Of a stretch of 64,000 bases of DNA, positions 54,001 through 62,658 are shown in pieces (positions within the stretch are counted from its first letter, which is position 1; the number at the start of each line of letters is the position of its first letter). The position numbers and the translations under genes were made by a program. Below the pieces are notes generated by a model, which had not been told where the DNA came from, did not search any database, and saw only the letters and a list, made by a program, of their open reading frames with translations. Source of the DNA: Bacillus sp. ISL-18. Lineage in GTDB: Bacteria; Bacillota; Bacilli; Bacillales; Cytobacillaceae. The stretch lies in contig NZ_JAGGQG010000002.1 of the NCBI RefSeq assembly GCF_018613415.1, positions 1 through 64,000 of the forward strand, in the 5' to 3' direction.

Positions 54001-54250
54001 AATAATGGGAGATGTGTGGAAACAAGGATTGTCAGTCAGTGAAGAGGCCAGTGGAATCAGGGCTGCAATTGTAACAACAGCGAAAGGCGGTTTAGAACAA
54101 GCGATTCCAAAAACGGTGAATGGGCAGCTTCAGCAAAAGGGTTCACTTGTATACAACTGGAATTCATGGGATCAACCTCCATTCTATGAACGCTTGAAGA
54201 CCTCATATGAAATCATGAAAAAAACATTTGGATCTGTTGAGGCCAAATAA
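51017..54250 (+). CDS. membrane-anchored secreted glycoside hydrolase-like protein
   Basis: 1077 residues, signal-anchor helix (IYLFFYAIIFLALVTSPFWLW). The first ~400 residues resemble an extracellular domain; a TIM-barrel like GH2/GH5 members follows (FLIKGVNMGIGKPGYFPGE, NANAIRVYTLHPPQFYEAFYD). Candidate acid Glu540 in GTEWDP and nucleophile Glu690 in AEFGVPSSRG. The C-terminal ~250 residues are a beta-sandwich resembling a DOMON/CBM9 carbohydrate-binding domain (VDGAAEDWD, LKYNQPVDF). ATG overlaps the end of the glycosyltransferase gene. Probably processes or releases the polymer; substrate unknown. Confidence 0.82.
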   Translation: MKKSIYLFFYAIIFLALVTSPFWLWKLQPEKNLNVLIMDKTVPNSSYREHKGLVWILNNAKYFKNGQPYSAEKDYKGFEPKGNQDYSIVPLPKDITKYDVFYLTDQYGVYKKEFYGQNSSGKRSAKIYGGLTQSEVNQLKKALIQSKPKTLIAEFNTFASPTSDPAKEGISNLLNVEWSGWIGRYFSDLNNEEVPEWVKQNYQKQHEKWTFSGEGFVFVSKSNYVVVIGKEDVNDHGLKFTLTNKGQQHFSEKINGTYQYWFDIIQAKNNNEILANYQLPVSKKASEKLAGFGIPNKFPAVIYHQNARYSSYYFSGDYADEADVPGIYQTKGLDKWKKTFGSNHSFYWSAYVPMMNDILKKGIKKVEQQEKVELVDKNGIQTNSQTNDSYIQIQKNGTWQNFLIKGVNMGIGKPGYFPGETAITKEEYFRWFQEIGAMNANAIRVYTLHPPQFYEAFYDYNQIAKKPLFLFHGTWVNEENLIKTQDAFAKVNVDDAKLEIKNMVDIIHGNATLAKRPGHASGVYKHDISKFVIGTIIGTEWDPAMVQNTNKKHSGLSQFKGNYFETDQASPFEIWLAELMDYAASYEAAQYKWQHSMSFTNWVTTDLLKHPSEPLENEDMVSVDPNHIKASKTFTAGLFASYHIYPYYPDFLNYEKKYLNYTDASGKKNNYSGYLNELRSAHHMPVLVAEFGVPSSRGLTHKNPYGMNQGFHSEKEQGQIDQHLFQSIVAEKYAGGLVFTWQDEWFKRTWNTMDFDDPDRRPYWNNQQTNEQHFGLLGFEPGKKETAIIVDGAAEDWDIAAAKAAYQSDNKQGLKEVRFTSDSGYLYFLLKYNQPVDFKNEGTYLLLDTIGNQGQTTIPINQQVKINADYGIDFLIKLQGPNNSRILVDSYYDTFYYQYGKLLRMISEEPYASQKNNGLFNPIRLALNKQQTIPSTKVVLPFQDYETGVLQYGSANPASKNFNSLTDISMSSDKKIIEGRIPWQLLNVKDPSLKEIMGDVWKQGLSVSEEASGIRAAIVTTAKGGLEQAIPKTVNGQLQQKGSLVYNWNSWDQPPFYERLKTSYEIMKKTFGSVEAK

Positions 54251-54269
54251 CTAATTAACCGAAATAGTA

Positions 54270-54302
54270 AAGCCACCTGCAAAAGCTGCTGGTGGCTTTA
54301 AT
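54270..54302. terminator. bidirectional terminator
   Basis: TAAAGCCACC/GGTGGCTTTA stem between convergent genes, with T-tail on the plus strand. Confidence 0.8.
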
Positions 54303-54873
54303 GTGTAAGTGGCTTTGTGGAAACCGTAACGGTTGTCATTAAGCCTACGCAAATAATGGTAAGTAGAGAATAAAAGAACTTTTCCAGTCCAACAACTTGA
54401 ATTCCGCTTGTAATGATTAAACCATCAATTAAAAATATAATGATCCCAATATTAATCGATGTAAATTTGGTAAGTAACTGGGCAAGTAAGTCTGTTCCAC
54501 CCGTACTTGTTTCATAGCGGAGCATGAGGCCAATCCCAATGCCAACAAGTACGCCGCCGATTATGGTGCTTGGCAAAATTCCTATTTGTATTTTGCCGTT
54601 GATAAAGGAAAATACATCAATGCAAAAGGAAGAAATAATTAAACCATGCAGGCTATAGAAAAAATATCGTCTCTCGAAAAACCAAGCTAAGATATATAAG
54701 GGAAGGCTCAAAAATATGATACTTAGACCTGTGGGCAAACCGTAAAAATAATGAATAATTAGTCCCAAGCCTATAACACCGCCATCTAGTAGATGGTAAG
54801 GAATAAGAAACCCATTAATTCCTAGACTTACTAGCAATGAACCAATCAGCATGGCGAATATTTTTTCTTTCAA
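54298..54873 (-). CDS. YitT-family membrane protein (short form)
   Basis: About 191 residues, five to six membrane helices: GSLLVSLGINGFLIPYHLLDGGVIGLGLIIHY and LRYETSTGGTDLLAQLL are the hallmark segments (DUF161). The C-terminal DUF2179 domain of YitT is absent. TTG start at 54873 because GAGGTGGG sits 7 nt upstream; the ORF to 54930 has none. Role unknown. Confidence 0.8.
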   Translation of the reverse strand: MKEKIFAMLIGSLLVSLGINGFLIPYHLLDGGVIGLGLIIHYFYGLPTGLSIIFLSLPLYILAWFFERRYFFYSLHGLIISSFCIDVFSFINGKIQIGILPSTIIGGVLVGIGIGLMLRYETSTGGTDLLAQLLTKFTSINIGIIIFLIDGLIITSGIQVVGLEKFFYSLLTIICVGLMTTVTVSTKPLTH

Positions 54874-54954
54874 TACTATTCCCACCTCAATACTTGTCCT
54901 TATACATAAAAATATGAGAAGAAATGACATTTAGAAGTGCAGCAATGAAAGAAA

Positions 54955-54985
54955 TAAAAAAACCAGAGAAAAGTCTCTGGTTAAA
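54955..54985 (-). terminator. terminator of the phosphate transporter operon
   Basis: ACCAGAGA/TCTCTGGT stem with TTTTTT on the reverse strand. Confidence 0.8.
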
Positions 54986-54989
54986 GTAA

Positions 54990-55991
54990 TTAAAAGAATA
55001 AATTCAGAATATAAAAAACGATGGCAGCAATAATGGCTGTAATTGGCAGGGTAATAACCCAAGTAATCAACATCCGTTTCGCCGTATCCCATTTTACGCC
55101 TTTAAGACGGTGAGAAGCACCTACTCCGAGAATACCAGAAGAAATTACATGCGTAGTACTTACTGGTAGATGAATATAGGTAGCACCGAAGATAATAGCT
55201 GCTCCGGTAATATCAGCAGCAACACCATTAATTGGACGTATTTTCATAATTTTTCCGCCGACCGTTTTGATGATCTTCCAGCCGCCAATCGAGGTGCCTA
55301 GACCCATTGCAACAGCACAGGAAAGTTGTACCCAAAAAGGGATTCCTGCATCAGGGGAAAGATACTTACTGGATACAAGTGCCAAGGTGATGATCCCCAT
55401 TGATTTTTGCGCATCATTTGTTCCGTGTGAATAAGATTGTAAAGCAGCTGTTGCGATTTGAATATAACGGAATCTTTTGTTTGTTTTTGCTAAATTTAAA
55501 TTCTTAAACGCTACTTTAAAAATACTATAGAGAATATATCCCACAACAAAGGCAAGAATTGGTGATAATATCAGTGCTTCAATGATTTTGATAAAACCAG
55601 TGTAGTTCAAAGAATTAAATCCTTCTGCTGCAATTGCAGCCCCAGCAATTGATCCAATGATAGCGTGAGAAGAACTGCTAGGAATTCCGTAATACCAAGT
55701 CAGTAAGTTCCAAAAGATTGCCGAAATTAGTGCAGCCAAAATAACAACGGATCCATTATGTAAGGTAAACGGATCAACAATATCCTTTGAAACGGTTTTG
55801 GCTACGCCCGTAAAAGTTAAGGCACCAACTAAATTCATCACTGCAGCCAATAAAATGGCTTGACGAGGTTTTAAAGCTTTTGTTGAAACGGAAGTGGCGA
55901 TTGCATTTGCTGTATCATGAAAACCATTAATAAAATCAAATGCAAGAGCACCAATGACAATTAAGATTGTTAAAATTAATACAAGACTCAT
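54990..55991 (-). CDS. inorganic phosphate transporter (PiT family)
   Basis: 333 residues, about ten helices. PiT signature GFHDTANAIATSVSTKAL in the N-terminal half and SHGTNDAQKSMGIITLAL in the C-terminal half, the duplicated GANDVANA-type motif. Takes up phosphate with H+ or metal-phosphate. It follows the DUF47 gene by 11 bp; this pair is common (YkaB/YkaA in B. subtilis). Confidence 0.94.
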   Translation of the reverse strand: MSLVLILTILIVIGALAFDFINGFHDTANAIATSVSTKALKPRQAILLAAVMNLVGALTFTGVAKTVSKDIVDPFTLHNGSVVILAALISAIFWNLLTWYYGIPSSSSHAIIGSIAGAAIAAEGFNSLNYTGFIKIIEALILSPILAFVVGYILYSIFKVAFKNLNLAKTNKRFRYIQIATAALQSYSHGTNDAQKSMGIITLALVSSKYLSPDAGIPFWVQLSCAVAMGLGTSIGGWKIIKTVGGKIMKIRPINGVAADITGAAIIFGATYIHLPVSTTHVISSGILGVGASHRLKGVKWDTAKRMLITWVITLPITAIIAAIVFYILNLFF

Positions 55992-56002
55992 CTTTTTGCT
56001 CC

Positions 56003-56617
56003 TTAGGCATTTTTCATAATAATGGATTCTAGCGTATTAGCTACAGTCTGACAGTAGTCAGCAATATCCTCAAGATCTTCGTAAATCTCCTTATATTGAA
56101 TAATGCGGATAGGGTCTTTCTCGACAGCAAATAAATGCTTGATGGATTGTCTTAAAATATTATCGCATTTTGATTCATAATCCTTAATTTTAATGGCATG
56201 TTCTCTAATTTGAGCTAACTTTTTGTTGGATAGTAATTCAACAGCCTTCTGAATTTCGTGAACACTGCCTTGAATAGCGTCGACAAACTTTAACATAAAT
56301 TCATCAGCATCGGTAATGGAATACATTTCGAATAGGGCAGCACATGCTTCAAGACCATCTAATACATCGTCCATGCTCATTGCGAGCTGGAGAATGTCCT
56401 CTCGTTCGATAGGAGTTATAAATGCATCGTTTAATTCTTTAATAACTTCATGAACGAAGGTATCACCTTTGGATTCATACTCTTTCATTTTCTCAGAGAA
56501 GATTTTTAAATCACTGATATTTTTTAGTTTATATTCAGTGAAAAAATCAACACTTTCATCAAGATTCGTTGAGATATTACTTAGTAATGCTGAGAATTTA
56601 TCTACTTTTTTAGCCAT
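56003..56617 (-). CDS. DUF47 PhoU-like phosphate transport accessory protein
   Basis: About 204 residues, helical bundle with PhoU-like repeats: EYESKGDTFVHEVIKELNDAFITPIEREDILQLAMSMDDVLDGLEAC and KDYESKCDNILRQSIKHLFAVEKDPIRIIQYKEIYEDLEDIADYCQTVANTLE. Associated with PiT transporters and probably controls them. Start at 56617 because GGAGG lies 8 nt upstream; the open frame extends to 56632. First gene of the two-gene operon. Confidence 0.92.
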   Translation of the reverse strand: MAKKVDKFSALLSNISTNLDESVDFFTEYKLKNISDLKIFSEKMKEYESKGDTFVHEVIKELNDAFITPIEREDILQLAMSMDDVLDGLEACAALFEMYSITDADEFMLKFVDAIQGSVHEIQKAVELLSNKKLAQIREHAIKIKDYESKCDNILRQSIKHLFAVEKDPIRIIQYKEIYEDLEDIADYCQTVANTLESIIMKNA

Positions 56618-56990
56618 TGAATATACCTCCAATATTTACAACAATAATATGTTTACTAGCGCACCCAAATTATTTTATCTAAAATTTGTCGAAAAGAGAA
56701 AGAATTTACGTTAAATTTACAAAAACTTAACATTAGAATTTTCTGAATACTATACGTTAACTTTAAAGTTCCTTTATTTCAATTTCTTTTTGCCTAGTAT
56801 TTTTCATTTATGTCATGTTCATGTATATTTTAGGCAAAGTTCAATTAATTATTTTTAAATGATTATAAATAAAAAATTAGGGTACTTTATAGGTACAGGC
56901 AGTAAACAATGGATTTTTCAATAGCAGTTCAGCTGTCTGAGTAGAAATACAAAAAAGTGAAATGAAGAATACTAAAAAGGAGTGTTCTAA

Positions 56991-57245
56991 ATGAGTTTCA
57001 TTTGGTCATTAATTGTTGGTGGAATAATCGGCTGGTTAGCCGGATTAATTGTCGGGAGAAATATTCCGGGAGGCATTATTGGTAATATCATCGCAGGTTT
57101 TATTGGTGCATGGTTAGGAACAGCCGTATTAGGTAACTGGGGTCCAAATGTAGCAGACTTTGCGATTATCCCGGCCATTATTGGTGCAGCAGTATTAGTA
57201 CTACTTTTAAGCTTTATCATGCGTGCCTTTAGGAAAGCTGATTAA
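56991..57245 (+). CDS. GlsB/YeaQ/YmgE-family stress membrane protein
   Basis: 84 residues, three hydrophobic segments, with the Gly-rich motif GGIIGWLAGLIVGRNIPGG and NIIAGFIGAWLG. Family members are upregulated in general stress. RBS AAAGGAG. The 373 bp upstream (56618-56990) contain no gene and no clear sigma-B promoter. Confidence 0.88.
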   Translation: MSFIWSLIVGGIIGWLAGLIVGRNIPGGIIGNIIAGFIGAWLGTAVLGNWGPNVADFAIIPAIIGAAVLVLLLSFIMRAFRKAD

Positions 57246-57263
57246 CAATAAGAGGGCAAAGAA

Positions 57264-57298
57264 AAGGATGTCTCCCAATAGAGACATCCTTTTTCACA
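57264..57298. terminator. bidirectional terminator
   Basis: AAAGGATGTCTC/GAGACATCCTTTTT stem between convergent genes. Confidence 0.85.
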
Positions 57299-58217
57299 TT
57301 TTATAGACATCCATGCTGTTAAAAATTTCAGGTAAATCTGTAAAGGGGGCATAGCAAAGAATTGTTTCCTTCGTAAATGGATGGGAAAATTCGAGCTTTG
57401 CGGCATGGAGAGCCTGCCGATTCGTGAGCAGTTGTCCTCCGTATAAAATATCTCCAATTAAAGGATGACCATAATGACTGAAATGAACTCTGATTTGGTG
57501 AGTCCTCCCCGTTTCCAGCCAGCATTTAATGTAAGTTAACTCTTTTTGCTTATTATATTCTAAGACTTGATAGTGAGTAACGGCATCTTGTCCAGTAGGT
57601 GACACCCTGCGTCTAGTTGCATGATGACGGTCCCGCCCAATCGGCAGATTCAGGGTACCCTTCCGCTGCTTTAACAGGCCATGAACAGCTGCGATATAGG
57701 TTCTTTTGATAGAACGTTTCTCAAGCATTTGATCTAAAATGGCACCTGCTAAAGCATGTTTGGCAAAAAGAATGGCCCCCGATGTATCACGGTCCAGTCG
57801 ATGAACTTGCCGAACATTTGCTGATTCTCCTTTTGATAAGAGGTAAAAGGCAGCGGCATTCATCAGGGTATCGGTTTCCTTATAAGGGTCATTTGGATGT
57901 GTATTCATAAAGGGGGGTTTATTGATAATTAAAACATGTTCGTCTTCAAATAATATATTTATCTCATGGTATGAAGGGATTACTTGAGAAGCTTCTTCTT
58001 CAAATAGATGAAGCTGTATTTTTGCTCCTGAAGGCAGTGGAGTGTTCCAATTACCCCGATTACCTTCGAGTAAGACTTTATTCTCGCTCCGGAATTGATG
58101 GGTTAATTTTTTGGGAGCCTGCCAGACCTCTCGGAACAGGTCAGTAATCGTAATCCCTGCCCATTCACTTGGTATAATGATTTGCAGCCATTCACCAGTA
58201 CGTTTAGTTATAATCAT
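57294..58217 (-). CDS. RluA-family RNA pseudouridine synthase (YhcT type)
   Basis: 307 residues: S4-like N-terminus, HVLIINKPPFMNTHPND, then VRQVHRLDRDTSGAILFAKHA, where the Asp in HRLDRDT is catalytic, and CWLETGRTHQIRVHFSHYGHPLIGDILYGG. The YhcT/yhcU neighbourhood (yhcU is the next gene, divergent) supports the name. Isomerises uridine in rRNA; target site not known. RBS AAAGGAG. Confidence 0.92.
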   Translation of the reverse strand: MIITKRTGEWLQIIIPSEWAGITITDLFREVWQAPKKLTHQFRSENKVLLEGNRGNWNTPLPSGAKIQLHLFEEEASQVIPSYHEINILFEDEHVLIINKPPFMNTHPNDPYKETDTLMNAAAFYLLSKGESANVRQVHRLDRDTSGAILFAKHALAGAILDQMLEKRSIKRTYIAAVHGLLKQRKGTLNLPIGRDRHHATRRRVSPTGQDAVTHYQVLEYNKQKELTYIKCWLETGRTHQIRVHFSHYGHPLIGDILYGGQLLTNRQALHAAKLEFSHPFTKETILCYAPFTDLPEIFNSMDVYKM

Positions 58218-58227
58218 ATTGTCTCCT

Positions 58228-58590
58228 TTGATAAATTATCCAGCTCCAGCACTAATCAAGGCGCCTCCGCTTTTGTTCAAGACTAAGTCAAAAAACTACT
58301 TTGAAAATTGGCCAGCTCCAGCGCCCTAGCGGCTAGTGTCCTTCGCGCTCCGCCCTACGATAAGTCAACATCGAATCGCTATCGCTCTTCGTGTTGTCTA
58401 GCTCCGGCGCCTAGGGGCTCGGGGTCATAAGCCAATCCGTCAAGAAGGCTAAAAAGCAGCCTTCTCGCCGGCTCGTCTTATGCCTGTCGCCCCTGAACAA
58501 GGCGCCTCCGCTTTTCGACTTTCCTTTATCTCAGTTGGAACGCTCCAGGCCATACCCCGCTGACCAGGGCGCTTTCGCTTTTCTTTCTGT
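58228..58590. repeat. GC-rich Bacillus intergenic repeats
   Basis: Several related segments containing CTCCGCTTTT and GGCGCCTC occur (58258-58275, 58500-58515, 58565-58580), with ATTGGCCAGCTCCAGCGCC and TGTCTAGCTCCGGCGCCTAG near 58310 and 58396. This resembles a dispersed repeat of Bacillus intergenic regions with a long hairpin (AAGGCTAAAAAGCAGCCTTCT). No gene is visible in 58218-58685. Confidence 0.65.
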
Positions 58591-58685
58591 GGTGATAATT
58601 ACCACCGAAAATCCACCTCAAATTATGTTATTCTTATGATATATATTACGACAGAAATAAGCGATGGCAAAGGTGGGTTAAATAA

Positions 58686-59072
58686 GTGAAAATAGTTTTT
58701 GCCTCGACACCAAGTCAAGAAGAAGAGATTAATGAACTGGTGAGGTACGTTTACTCCAATATTTTTCCTCAGTTTTTTAATGACGAAGAAATTAGTCAAT
58801 TTGAGGAATTAAAGATCCTCGACACGTCTTTGGATTTTAATACATTAAAAGATGCATTTCAAGTGATGACATGCATTCAGACAATCATCTCCATTCTAGA
58901 ATCATCACCTTTAGATGAGCAATACGAAATGGTGTTCAACAAAAATGCTGCTACCCTAAATGAATTTGGACTGTTTTTTCCCTTTGATTTTGAACAGTTT
59001 ATGGAAGGTAAAAGTCTAAAGAATTCGATTCTAAGTATTTATACTAAAGCAGATAATGAACTAATTATATAA
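58686..59072 (+). CDS. YhcU-like protein
   Basis: 128 residues, soluble, acidic (STPSQEEEINELVRYVYSNIFP, then FNDEEISQFEELKILD). It resembles B. subtilis YhcU, whose function is not known; gene order with the pseudouridine synthase is conserved. GTG start with AAAGGTGGG upstream. No motif. Confidence 0.7.
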   Translation: MKIVFASTPSQEEEINELVRYVYSNIFPQFFNDEEISQFEELKILDTSLDFNTLKDAFQVMTCIQTIISILESSPLDEQYEMVFNKNAATLNEFGLFFPFDFEQFMEGKSLKNSILSIYTKADNELII

Positions 59073-59085
59073 GCAGTTATGCCCT

Positions 59086-59114
59086 TAGCCTGTGATTTTT
59101 TACAGGCTTTTTTT
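59086..59114 (+). terminator. terminator of the YhcU-like gene
   Basis: AGCCTGT/ACAGGCT stem and T-run. Confidence 0.85.
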
Positions 59115-59272
59115 AAATTACTCCCTTATTGTCATATTTTTGAGGTATTATAATATGAGTAGCTTCCCACGTACCCTGCAAAAAATGTCGGTTTTTATCC
59201 TGTCATTTTTAGAGGAAAAACAGAGTTAAACTTCGAATTATTGGATGTACATAAATAGGAGGGATCACATCT

Positions 59273-61015
59273 ATGGAATGGAAAACAATTGCGAAAAGTT
59301 GGCTGGAATTTGAAGGGTTAGACAATGAATTAAAAAATGAATTAGAAGCTTTAAAGGGAAATGAAAAACAGCTAGAAGAAATATTTTATAAGAATCTTGA
59401 GTTTGGTACAGGTGGAATGCGCGGGGAAATTGGAGCAGGGACTAATCGCATGAACCTTTATACAGTCCGTAAAGCTTCCGCAGGATTGGCAGCTTACATA
59501 GAAGAGCATGGTGAAGAAGCGAAAAAGCGCGGCGTTGTAATTGCTTATGATTCACGCCATAAATCACCCGAGTTTGCATTGGAGGCTGCTAAGACGCTTG
59601 CCTCTAGAGGAATCCAAACATATGTATTTGACGAGTTACGTCCTACACCAGAATTATCGTTTGCCTTAAGAACGTTAAATGCTTTTTCAGGTATTGTGGT
59701 TACAGCGAGCCATAATCCCCCGGAATATAACGGTTATAAAGTTTACGGCTCAGACGGCGGTCAGCTGCCACCTGAAGCGGCCGATATTGTCATTACAAAG
59801 GTAAATGAAATTGAAAATGAATTACTCATCCAAGTCAGCAGTGAGGAAGAATTAAGTCAGGCTGGTTTGATCAAAACTATTGGTTCTGAAATTGACCAAG
59901 CCTATATTGAAAAATTAAAAACCATATCAGAGAATCCAACTCTTGCTGAAGAGACGGATATTAAAATCGTATTTACTCCATTACATGGGACGGCCAATAA
60001 ATTAGTCCGAGCTGGCCTTGCGGCATTAGGTTATAAAAATGTTTCGGTTGTTAAAGAACAAGAACTTCCTGATCCTGAATTTTCAACAGTAAAAAGCCCA
60101 AATCCCGAAGAGCATGCTGCCTTTGAATTAGCGATTCGTGATGGAAAGAAGGTCGGAGCTGATATTTTAATAGCAACTGACCCTGATGCCGACCGTCTTG
60201 GGATTGCTGTTCTAAATAATGAGGGAGAATATATTGTCTTAACCGGTAATCAAACAGGTGCATTATTAGTAGATTATCTTCTTTCTCAGAAACAAGCGAA
60301 AAGAACATTGCCGGAAAATGGTGTGGTTTTAAAGACCATTGTCACATCCGAATTAGGACGGAGAATTGCTTCTGCATTCCATTTAGAAACAGTGGATGTT
60401 TTAACAGGATTTAAATTTATTGCAGAAAAGATCAAGGAATATGAGACAACAGGAGAGCATTCGTTCCTATTTGGCTATGAAGAGTCGTACGGTTACCTCA
60501 TTGGCGACTTTGCACGTGATAAGGATGCAGTTCAGGCTGCCCTGCTTGCTACCGAGGTCTGTGCTTATTATAAAAAGCAAGGATTAACCCTATATGAAGG
60601 AATGCTGCGTGTTTTTGAAAAATATGGTTTCTATCAAGAGGGACTTCGTTCTTTAACATTAAAAGGAAAAGAAGGGGCAGAAATGATTCAACGCCTGTTA
60701 GCTTCATTCCGTAATGAACCATTAACAAACTTAGGTACAGTTAAGACTCTTGCGAGCGAAGACTATTTGACAAGTATCCGGGCAACGAAAGATGGCGAAG
60801 AAACGATTTTATTACCTAAATCCAATGTATTGAAATATATTTTTGAAGATGGATCTTGGGTATGTCTACGTCCTTCAGGAACAGAGCCTAAAGTTAAATT
60901 TTATTTTGGTGTGAATAGTTCCAGCCTTGAAGAAAGCAAACAAAAGCTTCAAACGATTGAGAAGGACTTTATGGCATTAGTAGATAAGAAAGTAAAAATG
61001 GTACAAACTATTTAA
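59273..61015 (+). CDS. pgcA: alpha-phosphoglucomutase
   Basis: 580-residue phosphohexomutase interconverting glucose 6-phosphate and glucose 1-phosphate, feeding UDP-glucose synthesis for teichoic acids and polysaccharides. Active Ser in [16 protein letters not shown], metal loop [12 protein letters not shown], sugar motif [13 protein letters not shown] and phosphate motif [13 protein letters not shown]. Length and sequence match B. subtilis PgcA (YhxB). RBS AGGAGGG. Confidence 0.95.
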   Translation: MEWKTIAKSWLEFEGLDNELKNELEALKGNEKQLEEIFYKNLEFGTGGMRGEIGAGTNRMNLYTVRKASAGLAAYIEEHGEEAKKRGVVIAYDSRHKSPEFALEAAKTLASRGIQTYVFDELRPTPELSFALRTLNAFSGIVVTASHNPPEYNGYKVYGSDGGQLPPEAADIVITKVNEIENELLIQVSSEEELSQAGLIKTIGSEIDQAYIEKLKTISENPTLAEETDIKIVFTPLHGTANKLVRAGLAALGYKNVSVVKEQELPDPEFSTVKSPNPEEHAAFELAIRDGKKVGADILIATDPDADRLGIAVLNNEGEYIVLTGNQTGALLVDYLLSQKQAKRTLPENGVVLKTIVTSELGRRIASAFHLETVDVLTGFKFIAEKIKEYETTGEHSFLFGYEESYGYLIGDFARDKDAVQAALLATEVCAYYKKQGLTLYEGMLRVFEKYGFYQEGLRSLTLKGKEGAEMIQRLLASFRNEPLTNLGTVKTLASEDYLTSIRATKDGEETILLPKSNVLKYIFEDGSWVCLRPSGTEPKVKFYFGVNSSSLEESKQKLQTIEKDFMALVDKKVKMVQTI

Positions 61016-61043
61016 GCCCCTAAAAAAGGACTTAATCATATTA

Positions 61044-61080
61044 AAGAACGGCCTCCATCATTGGAAGCCGTGTTTTTTTG
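61044..61080 (+). terminator. terminator of pgcA
   Basis: ACGGCCTCC/GGAAGCCGT stem and TTTTTTT. Confidence 0.85.
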
Positions 61081-61141
61081 GTGGAATTCTTTTTTCCCGG
61101 TAGAAAAAATTTTCTCAACAATTTGGTATCCACTCTAGTTT

Positions 61142-61396
61142 TCAGGAAAGACTATACATCGGTAAGCCATTTTCATCAGGATCCAGTGATTCATTAGCAT
61201 GGTCAATGTAACGAAGAAGATTATATAATTTTGTTTCAATCACAGTGTAGTCACGTTCAAAATTATAAGCGTGCAGGAATTGTTCAATCTTTTTCGATAA
61301 AAATTGGTCTTTGGTCCGAACCATTAAGATAAGCAAATTGTCCCATTCAGATCTGTGCGTATAATATAACGCTCGGTCGTAATCCATCTTATTCAT
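61142..61396 (-). CDS. YhdB-like protein
   Basis: 84 residues: YDRALYYTHRSEWDNLLILMVRTKDQ at the N-terminus strongly resembles B. subtilis YhdB, of unknown function. GGAGGAGG precedes the ATG. Sits between pgcA and the carboxypeptidase gene on the opposite strand. Confidence 0.78.
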   Translation of the reverse strand: MNKMDYDRALYYTHRSEWDNLLILMVRTKDQFLSKKIEQFLHAYNFERDYTVIETKLYNLLRYIDHANESLDPDENGLPMYSLS

Positions 61397-61545
61397 TTAT
61401 ATTTGCCTCCTCCTTATTAGGAGTTGACTTTATTTTATGACATTCCTCAAATAACTTTCACAGAAAATGTTGGACACCTAATGTTTACGCTGTTTTCAAC
61501 ATTTACCAGTATAAAATAGTTTTCTAATGAAGAGTGGTGCTTTAA

Positions 61546-62529
61546 TTGGTTAGAATTATTTCTGTCCTTTTCGTTCTATTTACCCTACCGTTAGCTTCAG
61601 CAAATGCAAAAATTGTACAAGTGGATAAACCATACACATATAAACGTCTGCTGCAGGATTTAGAAAAAATGAATGATAAATATCGCGGACAAATCGAAAT
61701 AAAATCAATTGGAACAACCCATTTTGGAAAAGAAATTTGGGGAGTAAAACTGGGAAGTGGAAAAACTAATATCGTTTTAATTGGTGCTCATCATGGACGA
61801 GAATGGCTGACAAGCGCCCTATTGATGAACATGCTTGAGAATTATGCCGATGCCTATCAGAACGGTAAGAGAATGAGCTTTAGGTCAACAGATATCCTTA
61901 ATCAAGTTTCGATTTGGTTTATCCCTATGCTAAATCCTGATGGAGTTTCCATTCAACAAACTAACTTCGAGTCATTTCCCGCTAATCATCAAAAACAATT
62001 GTTACTAATGAATGAAGGATCAAAAAATTTCAAACGATGGAAAGCGAATGGGGTGGGCGTGGATTTAAACAGACAATATCCCGCAGGCTGGAAACAGCTT
62101 AATCATCAACCCTCAAACCCCAGCTATGCATTTTATAAAGGTAAACGTCCTTTAGAAGCTAAGGAAGTGATCGCTTTAACCGAATTTATTAAGGAGATAA
62201 AGCCCTCGATTGCAGTTGCGTATCATACGGCAGGAAGGGAGATTTTTTGGAATTATAAAAATGGGAAATATCTGGACCGTGATTATAAGATTGCAAAGAG
62301 GATCTCTAGACTAACCAACTATAAACTATCTAAACCTGACACCGAGGCAATCGGCGGGGGATTTACAGATTGGTTTATTACAACTTATCACAAACCAGCA
62401 CTGACCATAGAAATCAGTTACTTAGTTGGGGATACAAGTCCACCCTTGTCCGTTTTTAAAAAGGAATGGAAAAGGAATAAATATGTCGGTTTGCTTCTTG
62501 CAAGGGAAGCAAAAAAGATGGACCGATAA
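61546..62529 (+). CDS. secreted M14-family zinc carboxypeptidase
   Basis: 327 residues; signal peptide IISVLFVLFTLPLASANA (first ~20). Zinc ligands fit M14: His/Glu in GAHHGREW and His in AVAYHTAGREIFW; NRQYPAGW and LTIEISY (catalytic Glu) complete it. Gram-positive relatives split gamma-D-glutamyl-diaminopimelate bonds of peptidoglycan, a plausible sporulation or wall-recycling role. The TTG start has a weak RBS (AAGAGTGG). Confidence 0.87.
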   Translation: MVRIISVLFVLFTLPLASANAKIVQVDKPYTYKRLLQDLEKMNDKYRGQIEIKSIGTTHFGKEIWGVKLGSGKTNIVLIGAHHGREWLTSALLMNMLENYADAYQNGKRMSFRSTDILNQVSIWFIPMLNPDGVSIQQTNFESFPANHQKQLLLMNEGSKNFKRWKANGVGVDLNRQYPAGWKQLNHQPSNPSYAFYKGKRPLEAKEVIALTEFIKEIKPSIAVAYHTAGREIFWNYKNGKYLDRDYKIAKRISRLTNYKLSKPDTEAIGGGFTDWFITTYHKPALTIEISYLVGDTSPPLSVFKKEWKRNKYVGLLLAREAKKMDR

Positions 62530-62601
62530 GCTTATACGGTTAAAATTGGAGTAAAATCACAAAAAACCATAAGGCTTGCAATTGTTTTTTGGCCATCTCC
62601 C

Positions 62602-62630
62602 TCATCAATCCCGCCTTTTCTTCATACATT
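62602..62630 (+). promoter_or_regulatory. sigma-E-like promoter of spoVR
   Basis: TCATCAA, 14-nt spacer, CATACATT: the -10 matches CATACAMT at 7 of 8; the -35 is weak (4 of 7). Confidence 0.5.
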
Positions 62631-62658
62631 GTGTTAAGAGGAAAAGGGGGAGTGAGGA

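Noticed and set aside
56618..56990. Riboswitch or sigma-B promoter before the GlsB/YeaQ-type gene
   Set aside because: No GTTT-n13-GGGWAW match at suitable spacing and no conserved hairpin set could be found by eye.
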